Shown: in pieces, positions 25,162-32,291 of the stretch | How the letters are laid out: the number at the start of each line of letters is the position of its first letter | Position numbering within the stretch: position 1 is the stretch's first letter | Source of the DNA: an uncultured Porphyromonadaceae bacterium | GTDB taxonomy: Bacteria; Bacteroidota; Bacteroidia; Bacteroidales; Muribaculaceae | Length of the DNA: 33,766 nt | Direction: 5' to 3' | NCBI GenBank assembly: GCA_947174305.1 | Contig: CAMWIH010000009.1 | Span: 1 to 33,766, forward strand | The notes under the pieces: model-generated | Database searches by the model: none | Seen by the model: only the letters and a program-made list of their open reading frames with translations | Told to the model about the DNA's origin: nothing | Position numbers and translations under genes: made by a program

Positions 25162-25521
25162 TCAATCGCGTTCCGTCTTTTCTCGGAATGACTTCAGTGC
25201 GAGTATTGTCAAGAGAATAGCTTCGGTGAGTTTGTGGAGTTTGTTGTCCATTACCTCATCCAAGGCTTGTTTGAGCTTGTCAAAAGAATTCAGGCCACCC
25301 CTCAATTCTCCAGACCTGGTCATTTGCACGAAGTCATCGAAGTCAAGATCACATTCAATGTCTTTTATTTGCCGTTGAACGTCATCACAAGCCTTACTAA
25401 GATTGTATTCAACATCATCGAGTATTTCATCGATAGCCATAAGACGTTCTGTTGTTTTCTTGATTGATCTCATGTTTGTATTCCTGAGTGTGTAATCTAT
25501 TGATTCATTTAGATATCCCAT
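25162..25521 (-). CDS. Helical/coiled-coil protein of unknown function, 119 aa
   Basis: Highly charged and almost entirely helix-forming (TTERLMAIDEILDDVEYNLSKACDDVQRQI, FDKLKQALDEVMDNKLHKLTEAILLTILALKSF). No membrane segment or catalytic motif is seen. Its ATG overlaps the end of a 31-aa ORF, so translation may be coupled; MRSIKK at codon 17 is an alternative start. It may be a structural partner of the other coiled-coil protein of the operon, but that is a guess. Confidence 0.7.
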   Translation of the reverse strand: MGYLNESIDYTLRNTNMRSIKKTTERLMAIDEILDDVEYNLSKACDDVQRQIKDIECDLDFDDFVQMTRSGELRGGLNSFDKLKQALDEVMDNKLHKLTEAILLTILALKSFREKTERD

Positions 25522-25604
25522 TCACCGCCTTCAGACAGTAATGCCGATACTTTGTTGATGTCTGCAAGGTCTTTGAATGGGCTTGATGCCGCAAGTCCAT
25601 TCAA
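25509..25604 (-). CDS. Possible 31-aa micro-ORF with TTG start
   Basis: After the TerB-like stop codon, AGGAG lies 8 nt before a TTG that opens a 31-codon frame (start residues MNGLAASSPFKDLADINK, end LLSEGGEWDI). Its stop overlaps the ATG of the 119-aa gene by 13 nt, the geometry of translational coupling. The sequence is amphipathic and not low complexity. Part of it also forms the inverted repeat at 25571-25606. It is too short for homology judgement. Confidence 0.4.
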   Translation of the reverse strand: MNGLAASSPFKDLADINKVSALLSEGGEWDI

Positions 25605-25606
25605 AG
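25571..25606 (-). repeat. Intercistronic 14-bp hairpin in the operon
   Basis: CTTTGAATGGGCTT (25571-25584) and AAGTCCATTCAAAG (25593-25606) pair over 14 positions with one G-U and an 8-nt loop. No T-run follows on either strand, so processing or translation control is more likely than termination. On the minus strand it covers the TTG start of the 31-aa ORF. Confidence 0.6.
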
Positions 25607-25619
25607 ATTTAATCTCCTA

Positions 25620-26447
25620 TTAGAAAAGTCCGAATCTTTTCTTCTTTTTGGGCAGGAATGAATTATGGATGTACATGTTCAGATGTTCCTTTTTCTTCTC
25701 ATCTTCTCCCACCATTACAAGACCTCGCTTAGACAATACTAAATGCAGGTTATCCCATGAACTTTCATCGCGTTGGTGCGACTGATTACAAACATATTCA
25801 AGCAATTCCATAAATTCTTGGAAATCGCTTGGCGTGGTGACAGATGACACCACTCGTGAAATCTGAATCTCACGTTGCTCCTCCAGTTCCATGACTTTAT
25901 CATCATCAGATTTCATAAAAATCTTCTTTCCTATGCCAACAGCAAGACCTGATACTCCTCCAGTGAGTGTATCCAGTACCGAAGCAAAAGCTGAGTCATC
26001 TCCAGCATATATAGCCTCTATCGCAGCGTCAAATTTCTTATCAATTTCAGACACTTCTAAAGCTAACTTTTTAGCTGGAGACAATGTATCCTTAGGATTA
26101 GCGACATTTGCTTGTCCTATAGACTTCTTTGAAAGCTTAAGTTGCTTTTTGACTACGAATATTACCTCATCGGGATCAAATCCTTCTTTTTCGGCTACCT
26201 TTATAAGCATATCCTTTTCTTCCTCGTTCAGTTCTCCATCGGTCAAGACAAGCTCAATTAGCCTGTCTATCTTTTTAGAAAACGTTATTTCAGGAGCTGC
26301 CGATGTCACAACATCAGCGTTGCTTTCATCACTTTCATTTTTCTTTCCCTTTACAGTCCGAATAAGTCCGGATGCAGTAGATGCCAGATCTTTTGTAGAT
26401 GATATAGCATTAGCTATATCACCGATAGATTTGAAATTAAATGCCAT
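25620..26447 (-). CDS. TerB-like domain protein, 275 aa
   Basis: Residues about 57-103 (KKIDRLIELVLTDGELNEEEKDMLIKVAEKEG, then DPDEVIFVV) match the acidic helical TerB/DjlA-N-like fold seen in tellurite-resistance and many phage- or stress-related proteins. An N-terminal amphipathic segment (MAFNFKSIGDIANAISSTKDLASTASGL) and a glycine-rich hydrophobic patch (DTLTGGVSGLAVGIGKKIF) suggest membrane association. The C-terminus ends in KKKKRFGLF. Its start codon overlaps the stop of the upstream 374-aa gene by 11 nt, so the two are translationally coupled and may act together. No specific biological role can be assigned. Confidence 0.75.
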   Translation of the reverse strand: MAFNFKSIGDIANAISSTKDLASTASGLIRTVKGKKNESDESNADVVTSAAPEITFSKKIDRLIELVLTDGELNEEEKDMLIKVAEKEGFDPDEVIFVVKKQLKLSKKSIGQANVANPKDTLSPAKKLALEVSEIDKKFDAAIEAIYAGDDSAFASVLDTLTGGVSGLAVGIGKKIFMKSDDDKVMELEEQREIQISRVVSSVTTPSDFQEFMELLEYVCNQSHQRDESSWDNLHLVLSKRGLVMVGEDEKKKEHLNMYIHNSFLPKKKKRFGLF

Positions 26448-27561
26448 AATTAATTATTTTTGAATTTAACTTTTCCGTCAGCTTATCAATCCATTTTATT
26501 ACGGATGCGCGGGCGCGGTCGTTTGTCGGGAGTTGAGCGAGAAGAGTTCCTTCTGTCACACCATAGTTATTGATGGGGAGTTCACGCCACCACGTGCCAT
26601 ATCGTCTTGACCCTTTGAAGTTATCTTTGAGAGTCTGCGAGAAATCACTGTCATCTCCTTTAGTTGCTTCCACGACATATTTACCTTTCTTACGATATAC
26701 CGCGATTCTCACAGGTGAATTTTTAGATGATAGAGTAAAGGAATCATTGCCATTTTCTAAAGACCAACCCTTTGAGGCAAGTTCTTTGATTTTAGCATCC
26801 CATGATTGTATCTTTGAATTGTTGACTGCCTCCTCATCCTCTTTCTGCTCCTCTTCATTCTCTTTCTCCTTCTGCTCCTCAGTCGGTTCTACCTGGCTTC
26901 CGGCTATAGCCTCAATAAAAGTGTCAAGTTTAAGAATATTATCATCAGTAGCGCATGAGGGATAAAGTTCATTACGGAAAATGCCACTTATTCGGTTAAG
27001 TGCTTCTATCAACTTTGTAATTTCAGTCTTGTCACCATTACCGGTTGTTTTGATCACCTCAATGACATTATCAATAAATGACTGCACAACTCCCGGATCC
27101 GCATGCATTTGAATGGCCATTGTATGAAAAATCAAAGCCTTCTTATTTTCTTCAGAATTTTCTATCACATAGTCCGAGAGTGCAGAAAGGAAGTTATTAT
27201 ATGTGGATAGTTTCTCTATAAAAATAGTTGAGTCTCGATGCTCTTTCCTTTCAATAGCATGTTGTGATTCTACAAGTTGCTGTTGAAGATCCTGCTGTAG
27301 CTTTGTCTGCTTTTCTGCCAATTCAGCTTGGAGTTTGATCTGCTTCTCATCTAAGTCAGCCTGTTGTTCTGATTGTCCTTTCAATAGTATGAAAGATGCA
27401 AATACAGTCATAATCACTCCCAAAACAGCTCCGATAATTGTAACCGGGAGGTCTTGACTGTCAACCAGAGCAACGGTCACCATCACAATAGATAGAATTG
27501 CTATACAGAATACTATCCACCATGTCTTTGAAAACAATGGCTTAGAGGATTCGTGTGCCAT
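26437..27561 (-). CDS. Two-TM coiled-coil membrane protein, first gene of the operon
   Basis: 374 aa. Two N-terminal membrane helices (WWIVFCIAILSIVMVTVAL, 14-32; VTIIGAVLGVIMTVFASFILL, 40-60) are followed by a heptad-rich coiled coil (about 62-112, rich in Gln, Glu and Lys) and a helical domain. After a very acidic low-complexity linker (about 228-246) comes a C-terminal globular domain (IKELASKGWSLENGNDSFTLS, YGTWWRELPINNYG). No catalytic motif is recognised. It is the promoter-proximal gene, and its mRNA carries the long structured leader. Confidence 0.75.
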   Translation of the reverse strand: MAHESSKPLFSKTWWIVFCIAILSIVMVTVALVDSQDLPVTIIGAVLGVIMTVFASFILLKGQSEQQADLDEKQIKLQAELAEKQTKLQQDLQQQLVESQHAIERKEHRDSTIFIEKLSTYNNFLSALSDYVIENSEENKKALIFHTMAIQMHADPGVVQSFIDNVIEVIKTTGNGDKTEITKLIEALNRISGIFRNELYPSCATDDNILKLDTFIEAIAGSQVEPTEEQKEKENEEEQKEDEEAVNNSKIQSWDAKIKELASKGWSLENGNDSFTLSSKNSPVRIAVYRKKGKYVVEATKGDDSDFSQTLKDNFKGSRRYGTWWRELPINNYGVTEGTLLAQLPTNDRARASVIKWIDKLTEKLNSKIINYGI

Positions 27562-27935
27562 AAATAATTCATAGCCTCCGGACTCTCCTCGTTGGTGTTA
27601 AGTTATTAAAAATAAAGAGAAAGCGTGAGAGCCGTACTTGTTGCTCGTTCCACAATTGGAGGCCTTCGCATTGCCCGGTTAGTTGAACGAGCAACTGCAG
27701 AAGCCTCACGCAGATATATGTATCTGCGCTTTCAATTTACGCTCGCGCGCAAACAGAAAGCGGAATATACATATCCACAAGGCATCTACTGTTGCTGCAA
27801 TCCTGACTAACCAAAGAAAGTTGCGAAGTTTCCAATTGTCAAGAAAGAGCGTCGAGTAAACGCATTTCTAAAATCTATATGTAAGTCTCTCCTTAACAGG
27901 CACCGATAACCGAGGCTTCTGCATGGAGATTACCG
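27562..27935 (-). ncRNA. Candidate structured leader or ncRNA upstream of the operon
   Basis: About 375 nt between a minus-strand -7 box and the first gene. Inverted repeats: GCGTGAG (27623-27629) with CTCACGC (27705-27711), enclosing the 11-bp pair GTTGCTCGTTC (27640-27650) with GAACGAGCAAC (27685-27695); CGCAGATA (27709-27716) with TATCTGCG (27721-27728); CGCTTTC (27727-27733) with GAAAGCG (27756-27762); and the long-range 12-bp pair TGCAGAAGCCTC (27696-27707) with GAGGCTTCTGCA (27912-27923). Several share bases and are mutually exclusive, which suggests a switching RNA. I cannot match it to tmRNA, 6S, RNase P, SRP or a known riboswitch. The strand is inferred from the promoter and operon direction. 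Confidence 0.45.
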
Positions 27936-27939
27936 AGTG

Positions 27940-27947
27940 CAAAGTTA
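27940..27947 (-). promoter_or_regulatory. -7 box of the structured leader and operon
   Basis: CAAAGTTA on the plus strand reads TAACTTTG on the minus strand, an exact TAnnTTTG. A start near 27933 would place the long-range 12-bp stem close to the 5' end of the RNA. No clear -33 TTG is seen. Confidence 0.5.
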
Positions 27948-28020
27948 ATAATTATTTCCGTATATGAAAATATCGAGACATATATTCTGATGCAAAGATA
28001 ATATTATTAAGCAGAATGCG

Positions 28021-28077
28021 TTTGGTCCCTTTTAATCCACTTTTTAATAGCATAATTAATTTGGCCCCTTTTGATCC
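28021..28077. repeat. Pair of 18-bp direct repeats upstream of the kinase promoter
   Basis: TTTGGTCCCTTTTAATCC (28021-28038) and TTTGGCCCCTTTTGATCC (28060-28077) differ at two positions and start 39 bp apart. They lie between the operon promoter (27940) and the kinase promoter (28137), so they could bind a regulator of either. Confidence 0.6.
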
Positions 28078-28136
28078 TTTAGGGAGGCGGGCTATTGTTT
28101 AGAAGGAATGTTGATTTATTTTTGAGAAGGGCAGTA

Positions 28137-28167
28137 TTGGTTAATATTACGTTTTTTTATATTTTTG
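28137..28167 (+). promoter_or_regulatory. Consensus promoter for the Ser/Thr kinase gene
   Basis: TTG (28137-28139), a 20-nt spacer and TATTTTTG (28160-28167) match the Bacteroidetes promoter. Transcription would start near 28174, about 20 nt before the ATG at 28194. Confidence 0.7.
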
Positions 28168-28193
28168 CTTGAAAATAGATATGCATTGTAGCA

Positions 28194-29561
28194 ATGAGTG
28201 ATGAGGTACCTGTATCGTTGATTATTGAAGATGGACAGTCCGATGCGTTCGGGACAGAAGAGCTGTGCCGACATTCAAAGAGGGTGTTATGGCTCGCTGT
28301 CAGGGACGGTCGTCGGGTAGTGTATAAAGGCCTTACGGAGGATTTGCGTCATCATCCGGAGGAAATTGCTTCATTGCGCAAGGAGTATTCTCTCGGCTTT
28401 CGTTTGGATTGTGAGGGGGTTGTCCGGTTTTATTCTTTTGAGTTGCATCCGCATTTTGGCCCGATTATCGTAATGGAGTATGTAGATGGATATACGCTCC
28501 AGGAATATTTAGATAAGATCCGTGATGATGGCATTGATTTGCCAACGCTTGACGAGCGCCTGAGGATTTCAATGGATATCGTGGAGAGTCTTGAGATGAT
28601 TCATGGTGCCGGGATTTTGCATCGTGATCTAAAACCGGATAATATACTTATCCGAAAGAGAGATCAGCGCGTCAAGATAATTGATTTCGGACATGCCGAT
28701 GCCGAAGATTTTATGATATATAAAAACTCTGTCGGAACACCACAATATGGCTCCCCTGAACAGCAGGAGCCTTCAATAGGAAGTAAGGCAGGAGATATTT
28801 ATTCATTCGGAAAGATTCTGGAGAAATTGCTTCCTGAGCCGCGGTATAGGAAGATTATAGATGCTTGCATTTCAGAAGAGGAATCCAAACGTCCGGATAT
28901 AGAATGGATAAGTGAACACCTTTCAGGCTCCGGGCGTGGAAGCACGCGGAGGATATGGATTATGGGAGCGGGGTTGGCGTTATTATTGCTTGTAGTGAGC
29001 CTAAAGTTTTATTTCTCAAATGATAATCGCGATGGCGTAAATGCCAGGGTGGTCGAAGAGGTAAAAACAGATAGCATCTTTGAGGTTAAGACAATGGGAA
29101 GAGAGCCGGAAGATGTGGAGACACCGGATGTAGGGAAAAATGTGACTCTCCATAAGTCGGAGACGGAATCAGTGGCAAAAGGGGAGTATGTAAAGGCTCC
29201 GTTACCTTCTAAGGCGGCTGAAACTATAGATGATACAACAAATCAGACTCTTCAGGATAATGTAACTGCAATCTTAAATAAATATATCCGTAAAGCTGAC
29301 AATATTAATAAACGTTATGGCAAGCTTTCCTATACCGATAATGTTGAAGAGAATAGGAAACTGCGCATTAAACGCGGTAACGAGCATTATGCATTATCGG
29401 ATAGTATGGAGAAGGAGCTATCAGGTTTGGGTATAGATAAATCAACGCACCAGGAGGCCTATCATCAGTTGTGGACTCACATAGTGTTTGAGACCAATCG
29501 GATAGACGGGGCGGATGAGATTGTGAGGAAGATTATGCAGCAACTCGAGACTCAGCAATAA
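28194..29561 (+). CDS. Membrane-anchored Hanks-type serine/threonine protein kinase
   Basis: 455 aa. The kinase domain (about 20-245) carries the VAIK-type lysine (VVYKGL, K45), HRDLKPDNIL (143-152), DFG (164-166) and an APE-like SPE (187-189), so it should be catalytically active. The glycine-rich loop is poorly recognisable and the N-lobe is short. A single membrane helix (about 254-274, IWIMGAGLALLLLVVSLKFYF) is followed by a polar extracytoplasmic region with no PASTA repeats, so the signal sensed is unknown. It is divergent from the structured-leader operon and convergent, with a 16-bp gap, to a putative DNA-binding protein. Confidence 0.88.
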   Translation: MSDEVPVSLIIEDGQSDAFGTEELCRHSKRVLWLAVRDGRRVVYKGLTEDLRHHPEEIASLRKEYSLGFRLDCEGVVRFYSFELHPHFGPIIVMEYVDGYTLQEYLDKIRDDGIDLPTLDERLRISMDIVESLEMIHGAGILHRDLKPDNILIRKRDQRVKIIDFGHADAEDFMIYKNSVGTPQYGSPEQQEPSIGSKAGDIYSFGKILEKLLPEPRYRKIIDACISEEESKRPDIEWISEHLSGSGRGSTRRIWIMGAGLALLLLVVSLKFYFSNDNRDGVNARVVEEVKTDSIFEVKTMGREPEDVETPDVGKNVTLHKSETESVAKGEYVKAPLPSKAAETIDDTTNQTLQDNVTAILNKYIRKADNINKRYGKLSYTDNVEENRKLRIKRGNEHYALSDSMEKELSGLGIDKSTHQEAYHQLWTHIVFETNRIDGADEIVRKIMQQLETQQ

Positions 29562-29577
29562 AGTCTGAGCCGGAGGA

Positions 29578-30162
29578 TTAGCTTTTGGAGTGGAGGCGGT
29601 AGGATATTCCTTGGGCGGAGCCTGCTATATAAGAAAATGGTTTGTTGCTGTCTCTGCTCACCCGGAAGAATGCGGGGGCATGCTGTGTCAGAGAACTGCA
29701 CTGTACGTTATCGCCAATTCTCAGGCGCGAGTTTTCATTTTCTACAACCTCGAAACTTTCTGCACCGATATAGCGCAGCTTCACCTTGCGGTTAGGTTGC
29801 CAGAGGATTGTAATTTCTGTATCTTCAGGGAGTGACAGAGTCTCTATGTATTCCCCCTTATATTCCTTCGACTGAATTTCAGCCGGCTCTGAGCAATATT
29901 CCGATATGTCGTTAAACCCTATAAACTTGCAGAGTGAATTAAGTGTGTAGGAGCTTGGGGTGTATTGATTGCCTTTGTCGGATATATATCCCCATACGCG
30001 TTTAAGTGTTGTAGGGCTGATATAACCATGACCTTCATTTTGTAGTCGCTCGCTTAGGTATATGTAATCGGCAGGTGAGTGGAGAACACGTGATATGTAT
30101 CGCTCCACATCCTTTTTCAGGCGATTTAAATCTCCTGCTTCGATTTTGTTATTATCCTTCAT
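29578..30162 (-). CDS. Putative DNA-binding protein of a common Bacteroidetes type
   Basis: 194 aa. The N-terminal part (LSERLQNEGHGYISPTTLKRVWGYI ... SSYTLNSLCKFIGFNDISEYC) has the ISPTTLKRxWGY pattern seen in many Bacteroidetes proteins with a helix-turn-helix-like domain. The C-terminal half (EDTEITILWQPNRKVKLRYIGAESFEVVENENSRLRIGD) is a beta-rich domain. It is convergent with the kinase gene and could be its phosphorylation target or part of its output, but that is inference from neighbourhood. Confidence 0.65.
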   Translation of the reverse strand: MKDNNKIEAGDLNRLKKDVERYISRVLHSPADYIYLSERLQNEGHGYISPTTLKRVWGYISDKGNQYTPSSYTLNSLCKFIGFNDISEYCSEPAEIQSKEYKGEYIETLSLPEDTEITILWQPNRKVKLRYIGAESFEVVENENSRLRIGDNVQCSSLTQHAPAFFRVSRDSNKPFSYIAGSAQGISYRLHSKS

Positions 30163-30693
30163 TATCTTTATCAGCTGCTTATGAAAAGTGTGATCATATA
30201 CTGTTGCGAAATTACAAAATTTATCGGTATCAACAATGGTATCAAGTGTGTGGAGTATTTTTCGGAAATGGTTTTTGTGATGAATTAAGATATTACTTCA
30301 AGTCGCTATGTAATAAGGCTTACTGGTTCACCCATATCAGTTTGTCGGTATCATATCCGCGTTTTTGGGCTTCGACACGGATAAGGAAAAAATCTTTTTC
30401 ATGTTGCTTATTTTTTAATTGATTGTAATGAAGTCGTTTAGACTGAATTGATGTGTTCTATCTTTTTAACAATCACTAAGCTAAAAAAGAAAAGGTGCAA
30501 AGAATATTTTAACTGTTTTTAAAATTTATCGCCAGATTGTTATTTTTATTGATCGCTATGCCAGGATTCGTTTCTGCCTGAATATTGCCGGCTTGCCGCT
30601 GAGGGATGTTTGCCAAATGTGGGTTGGTTTTGTAAAAGGAGATAGAACCGTTTAATTCATTCACGCGTTTATTTAATATAAAAAGAAAATACT
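30163..30693. other. 531-bp intergenic region with no convincing gene
   Basis: An AT-rich stretch between two divergently transcribed genes. GGTATCA occurs three times (about 30226, 30238 and 30345), and a near-consensus minus-strand -7 box (TAAATTTTG, one base long) sits near 30215-30223 for the 194-aa gene. A 35-codon plus-strand frame from 30181 exists but has no support. Nothing else is recognisable. Confidence 0.4.
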
Positions 30694-31056
30694 ATGACAC
30701 GAAAAGAACTTACTGATATTATATCCGCAAAGGTGGCGGAAGTGATCGATAACCCCGGGTTCTGGGGAGAGGATCCGCAGATAAGTATAATTCCTACGAC
30801 ACTGTTGGTAGGCATTGAACGGCATGATGATGCCGATCGTGCTATTGCGTTCAGCGACTACGCCATTGAGGAAGATGCTGTGGAGGATGGAGACTATTCC
30901 GAAGACGCAGCAGATTTTCAGTCTGCCTCCGACCCGAAACTTTATCCGGTGTGGACATTGATTGACAACGCCACCAAGAAGCCGGATATGAAAAAGATCC
31001 ATAAGTTGGTAGATGAATTCATCCCACAGCAGGAGGAGAATCTTTATGCCGAGTAA
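30694..31056 (+). CDS. Acidic protein of unknown function, 120 aa
   Basis: A soluble protein rich in Asp, Glu and Ala (DYAIEEDAVEDGDYSEDAADFQ in the middle), with a helical start (RKELTDIISAKVAEVIDN) and a helical C-terminus (DMKKIHKLVDEFIPQQ). No cysteines, membrane segment or known motif. It is followed by a strong terminator that resembles the one ending the 24-kb operon, so it is likely its own transcription unit. Confidence 0.65.
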   Translation: MTRKELTDIISAKVAEVIDNPGFWGEDPQISIIPTTLLVGIERHDDADRAIAFSDYAIEEDAVEDGDYSEDAADFQSASDPKLYPVWTLIDNATKKPDMKKIHKLVDEFIPQQEENLYAE

Positions 31057-31093
31057 ACGGCTATATTATTTGATTTCGATTATTGAAAACAGG

Positions 31094-31135
31094 ACGGTGT
31101 GTCAATTTACGGAAATTTGACACACCTTCTTTTAT
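31094..31135 (+). terminator. Terminator related in sequence to the one at 24055
   Basis: GGTGTGTCAA (31096-31105) pairs with TTGACACACC (31117-31126), extended inward with one bulge, followed by TTCTTTTATT. The arms are the same sequence as in the 24055-24100 terminator. Confidence 0.85.
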
Positions 31136-31226
31136 TATCGTTCTGCGTATGTGGTTTCAATCACGTTTTGCAATAGCGGAAATGAATTGCTTTGATTCTT
31201 CAATTATACTACTATACTACTTTTGA

Positions 31227-31286
31227 TTCATAGACCATTTAGCGCATAAACTAAAAAATTACTAAATTTGTAGAATGGAGAAGAAT
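31227..31286 (+). repeat. Cassette leader repeat, copy 1 (with leaderless promoter)
   Basis: The segment TTCATAGACCATTTA.CGCATAAAC...TAAATTTG.AGAATGGAGAAGAAT is repeated almost exactly at 32231-32291 and 33201-33260. It contains the -7 box TAAATTTG (31263-31270) 4 nt before the ATG at 31275. Confidence 0.85.
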
Positions 31287-31312
31287 CAAGGGAAGAATCA
31301 GTGTAATGCAGG

Positions 31313-31335
31313 ACTGGTCGCAAATTGCGACCAGT
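31313..31335. repeat. 23-bp perfect palindrome in cassette 1 (N-terminal codons)
   Basis: ACTGGTCGCAA and TTGCGACCAGT flank a central A. The core GGTCRCAAATTGYGACC is shared with the palindromes at 31511 and 33488. It encodes LVANCDQL. Confidence 0.85.
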
Positions 31336-31510
31336 TGAAGATGCCGATAGAAAATCGGATACTTACATTTAGGGGTAAGCCAGTGATGATTGATCGTGAT
31401 TTGGCTGAGTTGTATGGAGTGGAGACAAAACGTCTAAATGAACAAGTTAAAAGAAACATAGAAAGATTTCCAGAATCATTTAGGTTTCAACTGAATGACT
31501 TGGAGAGGTA

Positions 31511-31539
31511 TGAACTGGTCACAAATTGTGACCGGTTCA
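31511..31539. repeat. 29-bp palindrome in cassette 1 (ORF6N head)
   Basis: 14-bp arms with one T/G mismatch around a central A; core GGTCACAAATTGTGACC. It encodes LVTNCDRF at about residues 80-88. Confidence 0.85.
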
Positions 31540-32230
31540 ATGGACTTAAGCATTCCAGTTCTAATCCCTTCGCTTTTACCGAACAAGGTGTTGCGATGCT
31601 TTCTGCTGTATTGAAAAGCGAAACTGCTATAAGGACAAGTATTCGCATCATTGAGGCATTCGTTGCCATGCGTAATTTCCTTCTGAATAATGCTTCAATT
31701 TTTCAGAGAATTGAAAGTATTGAGAAGAAGTAACTGAAAACTGATGAGAAAGTCGATGCAATTCTTGATAAGCTTGGTGATAATGAGAAACCGAAGGAGG
31801 GAGTCTTTTTCAACGGCCAGATTTTTGATGCCTACGCCTTGGTTGCGGATCTTATCCGTGAGGCAAAGGAAAGGATTGTTTTGATTGACAATTATATAGA
31901 TGATACGGTGTTGGTTCAGCTTGCCAAACGTAAGCCGGGGGTGACGGTTGACATTTACGACGGACATATAACGAAGCAACTGCGTCAGGATGTTGAGAAA
32001 CACAATGAGCAGTATCCGGGAGTTACATTGCATAAATACACCACAGCTCACGACCGTTTCCTGATAATCGATGAAGATGTTTATCATATCGGAGCATCTC
32101 TGAAAGATCTCGGCAAGAAACTCTTCGCTTTTTCCAAGATGGAAGTGATGACAGGGACGGAACTCCTAACAGGGCTGTGACTGCAAAATAATGATTAATT
32201 TTGATTCTTAATATAGGCTGTTCATCTGGG

Positions 32231-32291
32231 TTCATAGACCATTTAACGCATAAACTAAAAAAATTACTAAATTTGTAGAATGGAGAAGAAT
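32231..32291 (+). repeat. Cassette leader repeat, copy 2
   Basis: Near-identical to copies 1 and 3, with -7 box TAAATTTG at 32268-32275 and ATG at 32280. Similarity to copy 3 extends upstream to the preceding stop codon (CAAAATAATGATTAATTTTG). Confidence 0.85.

Larger units (their letters stand above)
31275..32180 (+). pseudogene. Cassette 1: ORF6N-domain protein with PLD-like tail, split by one in-frame TAA
   Basis: One reading frame runs from ATG 31275 to TGA 32180, interrupted only by TAA at 31731-31733. The first part (152 aa) is a complete ORF6N-type putative DNA-binding head (RILTFRGKPVMIDRDLAELYGVETKRLNEQVKRN; FTEQGVAMLSAVLKSE). After the stop the frame continues with LKTDEKVDAILDKLGDN, a linker also present in cassette 3, then the tail module KEGVFFNGQIFDAYALVADLIRE ... 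HDRFLIIDEDVYHIGASLKDLGKK. Cassette 3 has CAA where this copy has TAA, so a single C-to-T change explains the break. The head alone may still be made. The tail could only be expressed by readthrough or from an internal non-AUG start (TTG 31839). Confidence 0.8.

Noticed and set aside
27562-27590. RNase P RNA start (GAGGAGAGTCCGG on the minus strand)
   Set aside because: Resembles the conserved GAGGAAAGTCCGG motif, but it lies within 30 nt of the operon start codon and no other RNase P element is seen.
27625-27810. 61-aa plus-strand ORF in the track
   Set aside because: Lies inside the strongly structured leader and has no protein-like features or neighbours supporting it.
27696-27923. Retron msr-msd RNA
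   Set aside because: The closing 12-bp inverted repeat is suggestive, but no reverse transcriptase gene occurs nearby, so only a generic structured RNA is claimed.
30181-30288. 35-codon ORF in the intergenic region
   Set aside because: No ribosome-binding signal, no protein-like pattern and no neighbour context.
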